Source: Yoonia sp. GPGPB17
GTDB lineage: Bacteria > Pseudomonadota > Alphaproteobacteria > Rhodobacterales > Rhodobacteraceae
Direction of reading: 5' to 3'
Length of the DNA stretch: 64,000 nt
Assembly (NCBI RefSeq): GCF_037892195.1
Contig: NZ_JATACI010000003.1
Span: 90,068-154,067 of the forward strand
Shown in pieces: positions 62,433-64,000 of the stretch. How positions within the stretch are numbered: position 1 is the stretch's first letter; each line of letters opens with the position of its first letter. The notes below the pieces were generated by a model. It did not search any database. It saw nothing but the letters and a program-made list of their open reading frames with translations, and was not told the DNA's origin. Both the position numbers and the translations under genes were made by a program.

Positions 62433-62691
62433 CCGAACTAAGATAGAAATCAGATTTCGATCCATGACGGAACCGATGCTGTCAGTCTATCCAGGAGCAT
62501 TATCGAACGATATTTGAAGGCCTCGCGCCCGCAGGACGCCGTTAGGTCGGGTCCAACGGACGCTTACAGAACCGCTTCGCAGGCGGCCTCTGCGTTCCGC
62601 TGAGGAAGTACCGGACAGACAGGGAGGGTTCAACGGACAGGCACTTCCCTTGTGCAAAGGGACGCACACTAGAGGCGGTAAAGAATTCGAA

Positions 62692-63630
62692 TTATGAATG
62701 TTGCCGAAAAAATGCGCAAACATCCTGAATTATCTTCTTACTGATGTTTGGTCGATCACACAGCGGATCGTGTTTCGCATCGTCAACGATGGTGAATGCA
62801 CCATCTCGCCAGCTAGACATTCGATCTTCTATTGCTTTGCGACCAACGGTTACATCATCTACACCGACAAAGGCAGTGCAGGGCACTTCTGGGGACCGGA
62901 GCTTAGAAAGTCTATCACACTCGGTTAACCCCTCATAAAGCCACCTCATGCTCGGTGCCCCTATATGAGCCTCGGGGAACAGGGTCGCCTGCCTGATAAA
63001 AAATTCATACATAGGCCGATCATTCGTGATTGAGTTGCTCTCAAATGGCTTATGGATGGCATAGCTGCGTCCCTTTTGGGATTTGGTATACATTTCACCC
63101 AGTCCGACCATGACTGCCAAACGTGATAACGGCCTAGCAACAGGCTCCAAAAACGAAGGAACAGTAATACTCCACATTGGAGCGGTGAAGGCGCTTGCAA
63201 CGACTGGAATACCGTCAATCAATGACCGCAAACCGATGTTGGCACCCATCGAATGTCCAAACAAATACCAAGGTTTAGGAAGATTCAGTGATCTCGCCGC
63301 ATCTATCATTGCGGCAACATCTTTCTGATAGTCTGAAAAGTGATGAACATGACCGAGATGAGCGTCCGAAGCAACTCTGTCAGACAGTCCCTGGCCTCGC
63401 CAGTCTATAGATATTATGGCAAATCCTTGTTCCAGAAAACCAGGAAGGGTTCTCCCGTATTTCTCGACAAACTCAGTGCGCCCAGTAAAAAGCAGGATCG
63501 TGCCCCTAACCGCTCGTTCGTCACACCACACACCGACACGAAGGCGAACCTTGTCCTCAGTATTGATCCAGTAGGCAGCCCCGACCTCGTCGGTCTCTGC
63601 CACTTCATTGTTCAGCGGGGCTGTTTCCAT
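62692..63630 (-). CDS. Alpha/beta hydrolase (serine aminopeptidase S33/lysophospholipase-like)
   Basis: 312 aa. Nucleophile elbow GHSMGANIGL near residue 125, early oxyanion region LLFTGRTEFVEKYGR and SIDWRGQG, acidic residue in GVDDVTVG and catalytic His in DDAKHDPLCD. The fold is that of monoacylglycerol-lipase-like enzymes. Lying near a lux system it might open or alter acyl signals, but the sequence does not show that. It overlaps the membrane protein upstream by 26 nt. Confidence 0.88.
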   Translation of the reverse strand: METAPLNNEVAETDEVGAAYWINTEDKVRLRVGVWCDERAVRGTILLFTGRTEFVEKYGRTLPGFLEQGFAIISIDWRGQGLSDRVASDAHLGHVHHFSDYQKDVAAMIDAARSLNLPKPWYLFGHSMGANIGLRSLIDGIPVVASAFTAPMWSITVPSFLEPVARPLSRLAVMVGLGEMYTKSQKGRSYAIHKPFESNSITNDRPMYEFFIRQATLFPEAHIGAPSMRWLYEGLTECDRLSKLRSPEVPCTAFVGVDDVTVGRKAIEDRMSSWRDGAFTIVDDAKHDPLCDRPNISKKIIQDVCAFFRQHS

Positions 63631-63961
63631 GATGTCTCTGATCTAGGTCGAAGTTTCTGCCGGGATGGGTCAACACGCAATATGCCGTCACGACTATCGA
63701 AAGCAACAGCAACAGTGAAAAACCCCTCACTTGACCAACGGTCAGAAAATTAACTAGCAAGAGAACCACTACAGTCAGCCACTTGCTCCATGGGGCATAT
63801 GCCTTGGAGTGTTCAGAAGACTCGTCTCGGCCATGCAGAACTGCTTTGGCGCTAAAATAGATATACAAGAAAACACCGGCGATGACCGAGGTGAAAATGA
63901 TGGTTGAAAACTGACTCAATGAATAACCCACGATGATATTTTCGTGCTGTTCGGAATTCAC
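63605..63961 (-). CDS. Hypothetical membrane protein
   Basis: 118 aa with three hydrophobic segments (about residues 20-37, 62-77 and 80-95) and a polar C terminus. Overlaps the hydrolase gene by 26 nt, so they are co-transcribed. No family recognised; the start may lie at ATG 63961, close to the window edge. Confidence 0.65.
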   Translation of the reverse strand: MNSEQHENIIVGYSLSQFSTIIFTSVIAGVFLYIYFSAKAVLHGRDESSEHSKAYAPWSKWLTVVVLLLVNFLTVGQVRGFSLLLLLSIVVTAYCVLTHPGRNFDLDQRHHGNSPAEQ

Positions 63962-64000
63962 AAAAACCTGAATAAAATCAGTGTAAAGCCACGTTAGGAT

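Noticed and set aside
62433..62691. Repeated CAACGGAC pieces and a small hairpin (62646-62662) between paralogue B and the hydrolase
   Set aside because: Too short and few to call oriT, iterons or a gene; at most a weak terminator for the hydrolase gene.
1..64000. CRISPR arrays, rRNA and tRNA genes
   Set aside because: No regularly spaced repeats or recognisable RNA gene sequences were found by reading through the window.

Overview
The window looks like part of a conjugative plasmid from an alphaproteobacterium, most likely of the Roseobacter group (Rhodobacterales). The evidence is a RepC-type replication initiator, a LuxI/LuxR pair beside it, a MobF relaxase, an F-type type IV secretion operon and an Fmd/Urt-type formamide uptake cluster. 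No chromosomal housekeeping genes, rRNA, tRNA or CRISPR array were recognised. Assignments rest on motifs, lengths and gene order read by eye; no database search was run.

Layout. 1-5011 (minus): relaxase-helicase traI (runs off the left edge) and coupling protein traD. 5097-12661 (mostly plus): an accessory island of about 15 small genes, including an ScsC/DsbA-like oxidoreductase, a lipoprotein, a TSCPD-like protein, a T5orf172 protein, an SNase-like nuclease and several short membrane or secreted proteins of unknown function. 12666-30571 (minus): one long, tightly overlapping F-type transfer operon, traA-L-E-K-B-V-C, three small genes including trbI, an S26 peptidase, traW, an unknown gene, traU-trbC-N, a thioredoxin-like gene, traF-H-G and a SleB-type hydrolase. 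30778-32728: an unknown gene, an SRAP/YedK-type protein and a zinc-ribbon gene. 32819-34300: an IS110-family insertion sequence. 34301-45283: a GC-richer catabolic island with an NCS1-transporter/histidine-kinase fusion and a LuxR-type response regulator, divergent from an ABC transporter, formamidase fmdA and fmdB.

45741-58177 is enclosed by perfect 38-bp inverted repeats with the GGGG...TAAG layout of Tn3-family ends, but no Tn3 transposase was found inside. The cargo is a copper module (glutaredoxin-MauE protein, CsoR-type repressor with two matching operators, CopD, CopC, cytochrome c, DUF411 protein, Spy-like protein), a Crp/Fnr regulator, a short tyrosine recombinase, a BLUF protein, a PKHD hydroxylase, a Cys-rich repeat protein, and a DUF1611 plus alanine/ornithine-racemase pair. 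58178-64000 holds repC, convergent luxI, luxR with a palindromic lux-box candidate, two tandem paralogues of unknown function, an alpha/beta hydrolase and a membrane protein.

At least ten genes are broken by small indels although the protein continues in another frame. In five places a codon pair expected to read Ala-Gly (GCNGGN) is replaced by an insertion-bearing GCT-(T/A)-AGC-like string; four or five others are one base short in or near a homopolymer. I read these mainly as probable consensus errors, possibly linked to base modification of GCCGGC, and so describe the genes by their repaired products while marking them broken.
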